From the NCBI RefSeq assembly GCF_035083965.1, contig NC_089729.1:18525964-18589963 (forward strand): a stretch of 64,000 bases of DNA, written 5' to 3'. Below are positions 18,901 to 26,859 of the stretch, one piece after another. Each line of letters opens with the position of its first letter. Positions within the stretch are counted from its first letter, which is position 1. A model generated the notes under the pieces. The model searched no databases, was not told the DNA's origin, and saw nothing but the letters and a program-made list of their open reading frames with translations. The DNA comes from Branchiostoma lanceolatum (Eukaryota; Chordata; Leptocardii; Amphioxiformes; Branchiostomatidae). The translations under genes were made by a program, and so were the position numbers.

Positions 18901-20661
18901 TCATTCTGTACTACATAGGTATAAAAAAAGTGCTGTAAAAGTTAGTTTTTTTTTAATTGTGCTGTAAAAAGTAATTTACTTGGACTCAAATCTGAAAACA
19001 AAATCTCAGCCAGAGCCTGCAGGGAAGTCTGTACCTTGGTAAAACATGTTTCAGGTAGTGAACAGAGTCAAATACAAGTTTGTCTTCAACATTTTGTTTT
19101 CCTAAAGGGGTCCGACTGATTAAACTCCACACAAAGATGTCGGAAGACAAGAAATCAAATTGCTATGACTCTCATTTCCTACCATGCAATATAAAAAAAG
19201 CTGCCGTACGTTTTATGACAAATTTTGAACATAAACATGGATATAGTAAGATCATTCATCTGTTTAAAGAAAAACAAAACTCTTGCACTTTTACTTGCTT
19301 GCAGCCCCTGAGATGGATTTCTGGATTGGACTTCGTAAAAAAGGTTCTGGTTGGAATTGGCGTGATGGGTCACCATTCAGCTACACGAACTGGGCCTCTG
19401 GTGAGCCTAACAACTTGGATGGCTGGATCTGCGGTGTTGAGGAGTGCGTTCTTATGTTCTCCAAGGTACGTGTTTCTGTTACACGTTCTTTTCTTCAACT
19501 GAAGACCATACCAATTCATTTTCTTGGTTCTCAAATGTTGTGATGTACAAAGCAAGCAAGCGCTCAAGACGCTAACATATGGCTTGGAGCAAAACATGAA
19601 TATTGACCATTTGCTTGTGAAATTGTGACAATCAATCTCTGTTATCATGTTGATGATTCATAATCATATAAGTTGGGGCTAGCAATCAATCATATTTCTG
19701 TACGATCACGATCAATGACAAGATTTGACGATATTTTTCTCTAAATTCAAAAATACAGTAGTACATGAGAGCAATACATAACAACATATTTACAAATGCA
19801 CAAATGTAAACAATTGCTTATTGTTACCGAGGCTTTATTGCCTAGGGTGTGCTCCCTATGACTGTTTTGGGCTAGGATGTGCCCCCTATGTCTCCCCCCT
19901 CCTCCCTGGAATTTCCGTGCTAGGGTTTCTTTCCTAGGACTTCTGTGCAGGAGTGTCTTCCCTAGGTTTCTGTGCAGGTTTTTCTCTCCCCGTGGTTTAT
20001 ATTTAAGGCTTACATCTTCTCCGTTTTTATATCATATTTTACAAATTTTACTCAAGTTTCGTATATATTTGGAGCATTGGCATATAAAACAACATTAGAA
20101 GCTTTACAAATACAAACTACTAACTTGAAGGTAACCTTTTTACAGATACAAGATATTTACATATACAAACATATCAATGACACATATACAATCATGTCAA
20201 TAACACAGTCATGCAAAGGTTTTGTTTATGTAGGATGAATTATATATGATGAATCAAACTTGATAGAAAAAGGTCCGAGATAAGATCAAATGCAATCAAG
20301 GTTGGGAACATTTTATGTTAATATTAAACAGTAGTGATATCATTAAAGCATCAATGCATATTTATCATTGTACAATGTACATTTTACTTAATGGCTAGTC
20401 ATGGTCATTTCTTTGCCGTGTAGAATACATATAGTATATATAGATTGTTTAAATTGCATTTGCGTTTAATTACCTCCTTCTTAGAAAAGTAACACTCGAA
20501 AATTAAAATGCAATGCTGAAAGGAAACTAACCATCTTCTGTTTTCAACATTTCCGACAGAGTGACGCAAACTGGGCAAATATCAAGTGGGCAAAAGGAAA
20601 ATGGAATGACAAACGATGCTGGAAGGAATATTATTACCTTTGCGAGAAGCGTAAAAATTGA
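3202..20661 (+). CDS. Gene A: type II membrane receptor with EGF modules, GCWKD domain and C-type lectin domain
   Basis: I predict 16 coding exons: 3202-3934, 6016-6252, 6602-6729, 7102-7150, 7270-7605, 10426-10536, 10732-10842, 11037-11147, 12358-12468, 12644-12754, 13006-13119, 13409-13711, 16150-16260, 17328-17498, 19305-19465 and 20560-20661. All junctions are GT-AG and phases agree, for a total of 3000 nt (999 residues plus TGA). Residues 1-337 are a cytoplasmic tail with PPPLP motifs. A TM helix spans about 338-360, after a SKGKSSK basic flank that fits the N-in orientation. Then come a Ser/Thr-rich stem to 494, six EGF modules (495-717), a GCWKD domain (718-818), EGF7 (819-855) and a CTLD (856-999). 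No signal peptide is seen. The likely role, by family, is a cell-surface recognition receptor binding glycans through Ca2+. The ligand and pathway are unknown. The start has good context (A at -3, G at +4). Confidence 0.85.
3997..4869. other. Intron 1, AT-rich part
   Basis: No gene is seen. Frames here are short and lack homology-like features. The TTA at 3994-3996 is the empty target of a MITE that is present in copy B at 46471-47114. Confidence 0.5.
4870..5625 (+). repeat. 44-bp minisatellite in intron 1, ~17 copies
   Basis: The unit contains CCTTCTAAGTGAAAGTCTCT followed by TATTTATCTGTGAGGGAT. Two monomer types mix: TAAGTGAAAGTCTC with ATCTGTGAG, and CAGTTAAAGCCTC with ATTTGTGTG. There are no unique spacers between units. 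The copy B array is about three times longer. Confidence 0.9.
5626..6015. other. End of intron 1
   Basis: Non-coding. It contains a short (GTTT)n run near 5890-5910 and ends in the acceptor CCAACAG at 6015. Confidence 0.6.
6016..6252 (+). CDS. Gene A exon 2: charged cytoplasmic segment
   Basis: It enters and leaves in phase 1 (acceptor AACAG, donor GGAG|GTTCGT, a weak donor). The product is rich in Asp, Glu and Lys ([19 protein letters not shown]) and contains VPDLPPNRK, another possible SH3 ligand. A stop follows about 28 nt past the donor, so splicing is needed to reach the transmembrane exon. Confidence 0.75.
6602..6729 (+). CDS. Gene A exon 3: transmembrane helix
   Basis: Phase 1 in, phase 0 out (AAG|GTAAGC). 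It encodes a basic flank SKGKSSK and a hydrophobic span [20 protein letters not shown], a signal-anchor helix of a type II protein. The phase pattern is the same as in the transmembrane exon of gene C (39148-39272). Confidence 0.85.
6799..6879 (+). CDS. Gene A candidate alternative terminal exon (4a)
   Basis: After a good acceptor (TCTATTTCAG) the frame is open in phase 0 for 26 residues ([18 protein letters not shown] and so on) and stops at TAA. If spliced to exon 3 it would give a short tail-plus-anchor protein without stem, EGF or lectin domains. It is preserved in copy B (51421-51501) with two substitutions. No clear AATAAA was seen just downstream, so use is unproven. Confidence 0.4.
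   Translation, partial: SIPLARDDIAKNIEKPYSLQETVCTS
7102..7150 (+). CDS. Gene A exon 4b: membrane-proximal stem
   Basis: Acceptor TTTCCAG, donor CAGA|GTAAGA, 49 nt, phase 0 in and phase 1 out. It encodes [16 protein letters not shown]. The phases fit exons 3 and 5. It competes with exon 4a for the exon 3 donor. Confidence 0.65.
7270..7605 (+). CDS. Gene A exon 5: Ser/Thr-rich stem
   Basis: 336 nt, phase 1 in and out (TTAACAACAG|GTAAGC). The product is mucin-like, rich in Ser and Thr, with possible N-glycosylation sites NCS, NIS and NAS. The acceptor chosen (GCTAAAG at 7269) has a weak pyrimidine tract. A nearby in-frame alternative is GAGACAG at about 7329. Confidence 0.65.
7658..9939. mobile_element. 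Inverted-repeat element enclosing a satellite array, copy A
   Basis: Left arm 7658-7822 and right arm 9808-9939 are reverse complements over about 130 bp, both carrying repeated GATGAACTCMACGGCC subunits. The left arm holds one extra subunit. The 177-bp satellite lies between them. This layout (tandem core between long inverted repeats) fits a non-autonomous, satellite-bearing transposon. No transposase frame is seen. Confidence 0.65.
8127..9543 (+). repeat. ~177-bp satellite, 8 copies
   Basis: Each unit contains GGTTACGGAGTAATAGCTGA, TTTCGCGCATAGGCCCCATA, GGGCAATGGCACAGGTCTAA and CAAACGATAGGGCACTTGG. Several units share a short deletion of AGGCCCC after CGCGCAT. Copy B carries 11 units. Confidence 0.9.
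9940..10425. other. Intron before EGF1
   Basis: Non-coding stretch with no recognised feature, ending in the acceptor TTTTCATGCAG at 10425. It is conserved at 56197-56678. Confidence 0.6.
10426..10536 (+). CDS. Gene A EGF1 exon
   Basis: 111 nt, phase 1-1. The product starts [18 protein letters not shown] and has six Cys. DINE, CxN and a Tyr before the fourth Cys fit the calcium-binding EGF consensus. Confidence 0.9.
10732..10842 (+). CDS. Gene A EGF2 exon
   Basis: 111 nt, phase 1-1, product [20 protein letters not shown] and so on. The donor is GTCCTT, weaker than its neighbours. This exon and its following intron form a ~305-bp unit repeated at EGF3. Copy B has only one such unit. Confidence 0.85.
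11037..11147 (+). CDS. Gene A EGF3 exon
   Basis: 111 nt, phase 1-1. It is nearly identical to EGF2 in the first half ([20 protein letters not shown]), which points to recent unit duplication. The donor GTGAGT is strong. Confidence 0.88.
11243..12318 (+). mobile_element. tRNA-derived SINE, split by a hAT-like insertion
   Basis: SINE sequence runs 11243-11285 and resumes at 11880. It has the B-box GAGTTCGAATCC, the TAGCTTCGGTTAGGGACGTC core and a long unrelated 3' body ending in an (AAT)n tail (12292-12318). The uninterrupted copy is at 57188-57647. The 12044-12286 frame is SINE sequence, not a gene. Confidence 0.85.
11286..11879. mobile_element. hAT-like non-autonomous transposon (594 bp), copy A only
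   Basis: Terminal inverted repeats TAGTGGTGCGTACCTAAAC at the left and its complement at the right are flanked by an 8-bp duplication CCCAGAGG (11278-11285 and 11880-11887). The copy B SINE has a single CCCAGAGG at the same place. An 8-bp duplication and TIRs starting TAGTGG fit hAT. The interior is made of repeated GTCCGGAC and GAACCTGAAC motifs, with no transposase. Confidence 0.85.
12358..12468 (+). CDS. Gene A EGF4 exon
   Basis: 111 nt, phase 1-1, product [20 protein letters not shown] and so on, six Cys. The copy B counterpart (57687-57797) differs at about eight residues, far more than other exons. Confidence 0.88.
12644..12754 (+). CDS. Gene A EGF5 exon
   Basis: 111 nt, phase 1-1, product [20 protein letters not shown] and so on. 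It is identical in protein to copy B (57973-58083). The preceding intron is homologous to those after EGF1 and EGF2. Confidence 0.9.
13006..13119 (+). CDS. Gene A EGF6 exon
   Basis: 114 nt, one codon longer than its neighbours (CTRIKPC spacing), phase 1-1, six Cys, calcium-binding consensus kept. Confidence 0.9.
13409..13711 (+). CDS. Gene A GCWKD-type domain exon
   Basis: 303 nt, phase 1-1. It encodes about 100 residues with [19 protein letters not shown] near the start, then [22 protein letters not shown] and [12 protein letters not shown] recognise this as a domain found in many marine invertebrate extracellular proteins but do not know an agreed name or function for it. The five Cys are at RCG, GCW, KCY, QCF and DCA. 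Confidence 0.8.
13712..14650. other. Intron after the GCWKD exon, first part
   Basis: Non-coding. Frames of 70-90 codons on both strands are not supported by splice signals or similarity. A 60-bp CpG-rich patch (CTCGCTACGCTCGCACGTCG) lies at 14706-14752. Confidence 0.5.
14741..15563. mobile_element. Diverged relative of the piggyBac-like MITE family
   Basis: Interior blocks (TTTGATGACGTCATCGGTCA, AAGATGGCGGAC, CCAAGATGGCGGATC) match the element at 21221-22138. The right end ATAGAGTTAA (ATAGGGTTAA in copy B at 60896-60906) matches its right terminus. The left terminus could not be placed. It is present in both duplicated copies, so it is older than the duplication. Confidence 0.65.
15564..16149. 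other. Intron before EGF7
   Basis: Non-coding. It contains an imperfect direct repeat GTTCCGCACGTTCCATTTGC and GTTCCGCGCGTTCCGTTTGC near 15710 and 15760. Confidence 0.5.
16150..16260 (+). CDS. Gene A EGF7 exon, first cysteine lost
   Basis: 111 nt, phase 1-1. The usual DINEC start is replaced by DKDHF, leaving five Cys (NPC, GRC, YEC, CTC and QNC sites) and removing most of the calcium-binding motif. The acceptor is CACAAAG. The same loss is in copy B (DKDRF). Confidence 0.8.
16261..17327. other. Intron between EGF7 and CTLD
   Basis: Non-coding, AT-rich, with no recognised element. TGACGTCATCA occurs near 17221. It is highly conserved with 61611-62671. Confidence 0.5.
17328..17498 (+). CDS. 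Gene A CTLD exon 1
   Basis: 171 nt, phase 1-1. It encodes [18 protein letters not shown] and later [16 protein letters not shown], the N-terminal half of a long-form C-type lectin domain. An extra Cys (DAAC) stands three residues before the canonical IRC. Copy B has Arg there. Confidence 0.9.
17520..18290 (-). mobile_element. Antisense LINE 3' end
   Basis: On the minus strand, 18227-18042 encodes [20 protein letters not shown], the WNSLP-like C-terminus common in LINE RT ORFs. An AT-rich 3' UTR follows, and the element ends in an (AAAT)n tail at about 17520-17550. In copy B this 3' UTR is interrupted by the piggyBac-like insertion at 63208. Confidence 0.65.
18363..18633. mobile_element. Foldback MITE (~270 bp)
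   Basis: Arms of about 66 bp (18363-18433 and 18566-18632) are near-perfect reverse complements, both containing GATGGCATGCAATGTATCG. They enclose about 130 bp. The left arm has a duplicated ACGT. The two matching frames on opposite strands ([16 protein letters not shown]) are just the palindrome read twice. No target duplication was resolved. Confidence 0.8.
18640..19304. other. Intron between CTLD exons 1 and 2
   Basis: No gene is recognised. It ends in the acceptor TTACTTGCTTGCAG at 19304. Confidence 0.5.
19305..19465 (+). CDS. Gene A CTLD exon 2 (WIGL and EPN)
   Basis: 161 nt, phase 1 in and phase 0 out (CCAAG|GTACGT). It encodes [19 protein letters not shown] and [23 protein letters not shown] is the fold hallmark. 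EPN with the following Glu forms part of Ca2+ site 2 of mannose-type lectins. WIC adds a non-canonical Cys. Confidence 0.9.
19466..20559. other. Last intron of gene A
   Basis: Non-coding and AT-rich. A loose CTAGGGTGTGCTCCCTATG-type repeat is at about 19850-19970. It ends in the acceptor TTTCCGACAG. Confidence 0.5.
20560..20661 (+). CDS. Gene A CTLD exon 3 (WND) and stop
   Basis: 102 nt from phase 0 to TGA at 20659-20661. It encodes [20 protein letters not shown]. The WND motif completes Ca2+ site 2, and the two Cys pair with those upstream in the canonical fold. The domain ends six residues after the last Cys. Confidence 0.9.
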   Translation, partial: SDANWANIKWAKGKWNDKRCWKEYYYLCEKRKN

Positions 20662-21216
20662 ATGTAAAAGTGGTAACGTTAGTTTACATAAACTCGCGGG
20701 GTAATATAAACTCGGGATTTTTAAAAACACTAGTTGATCGAAGAAAATTAAGAAGAGTTGCTGTAAAAGAATGTTAAAAGCGACGCGCATTGGAACACTG
20801 AGAATGTAACCAAAATCCTAATGTAGAACGATTAGCATTCGTTCTAGAAGATGGTCGAGAGTCAGTGTCAAGTCAATTCAATTTCTGTCTATTTGGACAA
20901 GAAGTAGTTTCTTAGTTGCAATTAATATACATGATATTGTTGCTCGAAAAAGACTGCGTACAAAACAAACAAAATCTACAGTCATAGCAGGTTATGTGCT
21001 TACTGGATAGGAAAAATCACTTTTGCACATTGTCTACCTTAGACTGTTTAGTTTAGTTTTGGAAGCCTTTACTGTTTGAAAGAAGTTTGCATCTTCTTGA
21101 CAGCCAATGCTCACTGTAAAGAAGTGATCTAATTACAGGTATGTATTATGCGTTATCGTATAAATAGAAGGAAACTAACGTCTGAAATAGATGGAAAAAA
21201 CGTCAAAAACCTTAAT
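20662..21216 (+). other. 3' flank of gene A
   Basis: Probable 3' UTR and flank. I see no AATAAA; an AATATA variant lies at 20703-20708. The transcript end cannot be fixed from sequence. Confidence 0.4.
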
Positions 21217-22142
21217 TTAACCCTATCTAGACCGGGGGGGGGGCTAAAAGTGCCCGCGCCAACTTTGACATCGTATAACTGCCAAACGACGTATGGTAGG
21301 ACAACCAAACTTGGTGACTTTTCCTAAAATTTAGTTGGCAACAATATTATGATAAAAGTATAAGTTTATAATTTTTCGTGTTGCCATGGCAACGGGTTTC
21401 TGAAGAGGCATTTTATGCAAATATCACTAATTTCGATTTAAACATAGTTGTTTCCAATGTTTTCTTGCCCAACCACACTAGTTTCCTACATGTATAACAT
21501 CATATGTGATTTAATGTAACTGTCATGATTTAATATTCATAAATTATGCTAATTTGATGACGTCATCGCTCAAAATCCAAGATGGCAGCCAAGATCATTA
21601 TTTTTGGTATAGACAGGCTTTTTCGCCTTTAAATACGTCACAAACTGGAATTTTCTTAGCCAGAAACATTCAGAATAATGTTTTCAGTCTATTTTGATTG
21701 TTATTTTGGGTCATACATGGAAAAAATGTATTTTTGAAAATTTCAAAATGGCCGATCCAAGATGGCGGATCTCAGGGGGTCGCTAACAACACTTGACGTC
21801 ATTCTTCGACGTCGTTTTGACGTCAACTTAGTCACCACTGACGTCAAATGCTTTGGCATACCTTTAAATCAATAATACGCACTATTTTGTCTAATACTTT
21901 TAGATATTATGGGAATTCCCTATTTACCCAATAAAATCACATCGATGACGTCATAATAACGTCATATTACGTCATAACGTCACTAAAATTACAGGAATGA
22001 TAAAACTTCACGTGAACATCACTCCCTGAAAATTTGGTGATGATAGAGCATACCGTTCGGAAGTTATGAGGGGGGGGGGTCGAAAGAGCCCCCCCCCCCC
22101 GGTCCAAGAAGTCTCAAAAAAGCCCGGTCTAGATAGGGTTAA
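21217..22142. mobile_element. piggyBac-like MITE (918 bp) with TTAA duplication
   Basis: The ends CCCTATCTAGACCGGG and CCCGGTCTAGATAGGG are exact reverse complements and are flanked by TTAA (21217-21220 and 22139-22142). A TTAA target and CCCTA-type termini fit piggyBac. The interior has no transposase. It carries many ACGTCA/TGACGTCA sites, AAGATGGCGG-type motifs and poly-G/poly-C runs near the ends. Confidence 0.85.
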
Positions 22143-24200
22143 CTTTTGCACTATTTTCACTCATCAATAGTGTAGAGAGAAGAATGTTTGTCTATGCATA
22201 TTTTGCAGAAGGTTAAGTTTATAATACACATGTATTGCTGTTAAGGCATTTAATCTTCTATCAACCTTAAGGCTTGAAGTGCATAATACAACATTTTCTT
22301 ATCTGGAATAGGAATAGCATCATTCACTGAATATAAACGTTTAAAACAAATACATACCCTTGCGATGTTATCTAACATTGAACACCACGGCTTGCGAAAA
22401 ACATTATTTGATGAGTAAACAGTGCCTAATTACCGTGATAACATTCAATTGATGGACATACCAATATCTATTTTGTTTGCTTCTAAAAATAACGTTCTAT
22501 CTGAGCCGCAGTGCAAAGTTCCAAATCGGCTGCCATGTTCATTGTGACGTTTTGAGTGGGCAAGTCACTGATTAATGTAATTACCTGGTGGGAAGAATCA
22601 AAAGCTGGAGGTATGATGTTTTCATGGTTTGATGTTCAATAACATCCGAAGTGTGAATATTTTATGAAAATCTCTATGTTATTAAACAATAGTATTATGG
22701 TATTATGTAATTTCAGGAAATTATTAATTTTGATGTCATTGGTGTCTTATGTACTTTAAGGGAAGTCTACGTGTTGTCAAAGCCCCACAGGATGCTTAGA
22801 AGCGAGAGCCGTACAAGCCAACGCTTGAAAACAGCCAGGGGAGAAGACAACACCTCGTAAATACAGACTGTTCTTTATTATCAAATGTGAAAACAAATAT
22901 ATGACATGTGAAATTGTTCTAAAACAATAGATGACGTCATGCTGTAGGTCAACTGAGGTCAGAGCACAACAGCCTGTAAGGTATCATGTTACCAGGTAAC
23001 CAGCATGAGTGCAGTATGCACTTTAAGGTATTTAGAGAACCTCATGTAATTGTGCATTTAGTCTGTACACTTTGAAAAAGCTGTCACGGCGAATCCGGTC
23101 GTGGTACTAGACTGAATAAAAGCTCTAAACGGTAACTACGCGACCCCAGATGTATTACTGAGGGGCAAATACGGTGTGAACGATGTCGGTTAGTTTGAGG
23201 AATGAATCCACTCTACTTTATAGTTCATAATTTTGCTGTTAAGTTTTTCAATCTTATAGATTATATCAACCTGACGGCTTAAGTTAAGAACTGCTGCCTA
23301 AAGTAAAAGCAAAAAAAAATAATTTAAGGATAGAAGGCTAAGCCAGATTGTATGAAATGTGACATGGACCAAATACTAGGGTTCCATGACCTTATTACTT
23401 CGCCTCATGGATTCAACCTTAAGTTCATGACTAATGTATTCTTGAAGTCCTAATGAAATGCCAAGTCGTCTCTGGGAATTTTAATCCAAAGAAACGTTAC
23501 TTTGTAAACATGTGTGTCTGACAATTCTATGATTTGCACGGGATGATATCAGCAGGGTATTGGTAGGATAATCATCTAGTACTAGTGTAGAGAGTGATGT
23601 CATGAATAAGGTTAATGCCTTTTAACTATTGTTAAATATTATATTTGTATTGAAGCAGCGTGTGCACAATCTTTATCAGTACAAACCTGATGCAGCTATA
23701 ATCCGTTCCGAGAAGAAAGACATTAAATGTTATAGTTGAAAGAAGCAGCATTAAGACACCTAAAAAATTGTTACAGCTACACACTGATTTAGAAAAGAAC
23801 AATATTACTGTAGATCTGAGGTCTTAAATGGGTCATGTATACATAAGGCTGACACATCTGGTAAATACATGTGGCTGTCTGTCTAGGGAGCTGCATAACC
23901 CACTTGTTATCCTTTGTACAGCTGACTAACATTCCAAACATTCCTTTTGGCTTAACATTCCTGTAACAAATTCCTGTACGATTCCTAGAATGCTTGCAAA
24001 CTTCACATGCTAATATACCATTAGGCTCGCCCCTGAGACGTCGCCAAAACACGCACACACCGATGCATACCCACTCAAACTTGGCTTTAGTACCAGGGCA
24101 CATGTGCTGAAGATTTATTAAATTACTACTCTAGTTGATTTTGAAAGCACCATTCAAACGCTACATGTCGGTGTACGGACGCTACAGGTAGTAAGTAGTA
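22143..24200. other. Intergenic, no gene recognised
   Basis: No exon-like frame with splice signals is seen. Frames here, including a 104-codon minus-strand one at 23789-24103, have no recognisable domain. An AATAAA occurs near 23116. Confidence 0.45.
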
Positions 24201-24357
24201 ATGCTCCCAAACAGGGGGAGATTTTCTTCGCATGAACTCGCCCCGTTTGACAACAGGACAGAATTATGCAAAGTGAGTAACCCCAGGCGATTATGCAATC
24301 ACGGTGGACTTTATCTAGGATTGGATGTAGCGATGGTCTTCATACGACCTTTGGCGT

Positions 24358-24645
24358 GTGCCTTTGGACACTCATCGGAGGAATCTTGCTAGACTACCGA
24401 AGCCATGTAATCAGAACGCCGGGCCCCATCGAGACATGATCGAGACAGATATTGAGGTGATTTTACACCACTTATTATATTACATGACTGACGGGTCATT
24501 CGAACCTGCGGAATTGTTACAAGGCGCCATGCGTAAATCTGTCACGTTCATGATTTACAATCTACTCGAGGAACTACAGCATCAGTGGAGAGACATTTTA
24601 CAGGAATTCAAGGCTGTTTCCGGGAGAGATTGTATTGACCTCTGA
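24358..24645 (+). CDS. Hypothetical small frame, 95 codons
   Basis: I do not recognise this product. The C-terminal two thirds (IEVILHHLLYYMTDGSFEPA, then MIYNLLEELQHQWRDILQEF) reads like a helical protein segment rather than random frame. No paralogue is seen in the window. It could be a terminal exon whose acceptor I cannot place, or chance. Confidence 0.2.
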   Translation: MPLDTHRRNLARLPKPCNQNAGPHRDMIETDIEVILHHLLYYMTDGSFEPAELLQGAMRKSVTFMIYNLLEELQHQWRDILQEFKAVSGRDCIDL

Positions 24646-25270
24646 ACCCTCCTCTCCTGGTTGGACTGATATATTAAGTGGGGGGGGGGGGGGGGGGTTA
24701 AACCTTTGGTCTCATCTGAAACTTGTCTTTAGCTCGTTAAAATGCAGTTCACCTCCTGCCTTTTTTTACCTAAATAAACCTGACAAATCCAGCTTTGTAA
24801 GTAAGTGATTCATCCAGGCTCATATCATAACTTTATTTACTAGTCATTAACTGTTATTATCACATTGCTAGATGGCGTCGACCAATCAGAAGCCTCCATT
24901 GCCCATGTGTTATGGGGCCATAACACACCCAGGTCATAACAAACCACTTATGACGTCATAACACAACCGTTCCAATTTGCAGGGGGGTATCTTTTTTATG
25001 AATATTTTTCTTAACATTGTTTAAAAAAACAATGAGGGTTAACCTGGTAAGCAACCTTTCACAGACAGATATCCGTTAGCCTAAGCGGACGGCAGGGACC
25101 AAGGTAAGGGTTCACGGACATAACATTGAGGCCTGTTGTAACTACATGTTCCGCTGTTGCACGGGTTAGTTTGTGGTTAGGGTTAGGGTTATCCATTTGT
25201 CTCTTGGAAATTAGGTTGGGATACATTTTATGAAAGACCAAAACGACAATTCTAGACAGCTTCCTCAACT
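24646..25270. other. Spacer with poly-G run
   Basis: There is a G run of 18 at 24680-24697 and a palindrome-like GTTATGGGGCCATAACAC near 24908. Nothing gene-like is seen. Confidence 0.5.
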
Positions 25271-25275
25271 CAATT

Positions 25276-25652
25276 CTTACCGGCCCGAAGCATGATTCCA
25301 ACCGGTCCGAGGCATGATTCCAACCGGTCCGAGGCATGATTCCAACCGGTCCGAGGCATTTCCAACCGGTCCAAGGCCTGATTCCAACCGGTCCGCGATA
25401 CCTTTCCTTACGTGCCGCGGTAGAATTCTAACCGGTCCGCGATACCTTTCCTTACGTGCCGCGGTAGAATTCTAACCGGTCCGCGATACATTTCCTTACG
25501 TGCCGCGGTAGAATTCTAACCGGTCCGCGATACATTTCCTTACGTGCCGCGGTAGAATCCTAACCGGTCCTCGATACATTTCCTTACGTGCCGCGGTAGA
25601 ATCCTAACCGGTCCGCGATACATTTCCTTACGTGCCACAGTAGAATTCTACC
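25276..25652 (+). repeat. Two adjacent tandem repeats sharing AACCGGTCCG
   Basis: About five 22-bp units (CCGGTCCGAGGCATGATTCC) pass directly into six 44-bp units (CGGTCCGCGATACATTTCCT and TACGTGCCGCGGTAGAATTC). The longer unit is homologous to the end of the inverted-repeat element that follows. Confidence 0.9.
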
Positions 25653-26401
25653 CGCTCCACGGGCAGACCCCTGCCCCCACGCTCATACAGTGGACGATCC
25701 CAGGTGGGTCAAGGGTCACAGTAGTACACCATCGTGTTGTGAATGGAACAGCTAGTCAGGTCATGTCGATGTTTAAAATTTTTCAAGTGCTTCGTTCTGA
25801 CTCTCACCATCTCTTAAACACGTGCTGCAAACTAAAAGGAGGCCCTGATTGTCATTATCAACAACAATCGACGGACAATGCATGGGCGTTAAATATTCCT
25901 TCTTGTCCCTCCCGTGCCAGTAGATCGACGTTAAATGGCTATTGGAGAGGACGATATAGTGGGCATTGACCTCGCTAGAAATCTGCCTGTCGTTGACTCA
26001 GCATCACAAAACAATGTTGTGTATTAAATATGCACATTTAAATATTGGCCAAAAAATTCTCATTGACAAAAACATACGGTCAATAATACAAAAGATATTC
26101 TTGTTCACGTGAACATCCTGTTATAGCCCCGGCCATGAATGTTATGGAAATGATATCATGTCCAAACGGGATAAGAGGAGCAATGTGTTACTCAGTCTGT
26201 GTTTGAACTTTCATCAAATAACTCATGCGATATACCGAGAGGACTAAAAACCATTCACAACACGATGGTGTACTACTGTGACCCTTGACCCACCTGGGAT
26301 CGTCCACTGTATGAGCGTGGGGGGCAGGGGTCTGCCCGTGGAGCGGTTAGAATTCTACTACAGCACGTAAGGAAATGTATCGCGATCCGGTTAGAATTCT
26401 A
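25600..26401. mobile_element. Inverted-repeat element, arms ~145 bp
   Basis: Left arm 25600-25744 and right arm 26253-26401 are reverse complements, including CACGGGCAGACCCCTGCC and CACCATCGTGTTGTGAATGG. They enclose about 510 bp with no transposase-like frame. The left end has been amplified into the adjacent 44-bp tandem array, while the right end has one unit. Confidence 0.75.
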
Positions 26402-26490
26402 GTTACCCTGGGGTAGTTATCCTCGGGTGGTTACCCTAGGGTAGTTACGCTGGGGTTACCCTGGGGTAGTTCCCCTGGGGTAGTTACTGG
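26398..26490 (+). repeat. Minisatellite relative of the 2447 array
   Basis: About six imperfect TTACCCTGGGGTAG units, abutting the right arm of the inverted-repeat element. Confidence 0.8.
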
Positions 26491-26494
26491 GCAA

Positions 26495-26830
26495 GCAAGA
26501 CAAAGCTGCGGTTCTACAACAACAATGTTCTCTCCCCTCTCCTGTGAGACCTGACACATGAAATCAAGGCAAAAAATGAGATGGAATGGCTTTCATAGCA
26601 AATGTATGCGGAAGATTTGGGGCATCTAACGGGATGAACCAACTTTTGCAGTGGAACCCACAGGGGAAAAGACACAGAGGTCGATCCAGGATGAACTACA
26701 GACAGACAATTGAGACGGACCTCCAAGCAGTCAACTTGAATTGGAGGGATGTAAGGAGGATGGCTGCTGATTGAGCCTGTTGGGCCAACCTAACTTCTTC
26801 ATGTGTCGGACGGCACGGGAGACCCTAAGT
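26495..26830 (+). mobile_element. LINE C-terminal relic (QWNPQGKR type)
   Basis: LLQWNPQGKRHRGRSRMNYR, followed by ETDLQAVNLNWRDV, matches the ALxWxPxGKRxRGRPxxTW end of RTE-like LINE ORF2. Upstream bits (LRFYNNNVLSPLL) are in other frames, so it is decayed. Confidence 0.65.
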
Positions 26831-26859
26831 CTAAGTAAGCAACGACCTGACATAGGGAC

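Noticed and set aside
23789..24103. 104-codon minus-strand frame with several Cys
   Set aside because: No recognisable Cys pattern, no splice signals, not repeated in the window.
25180..25195. Telomere-like TTAGGGTTAGGG
   Set aside because: Only about two to three units; no extended array, so chance or minor repeat.
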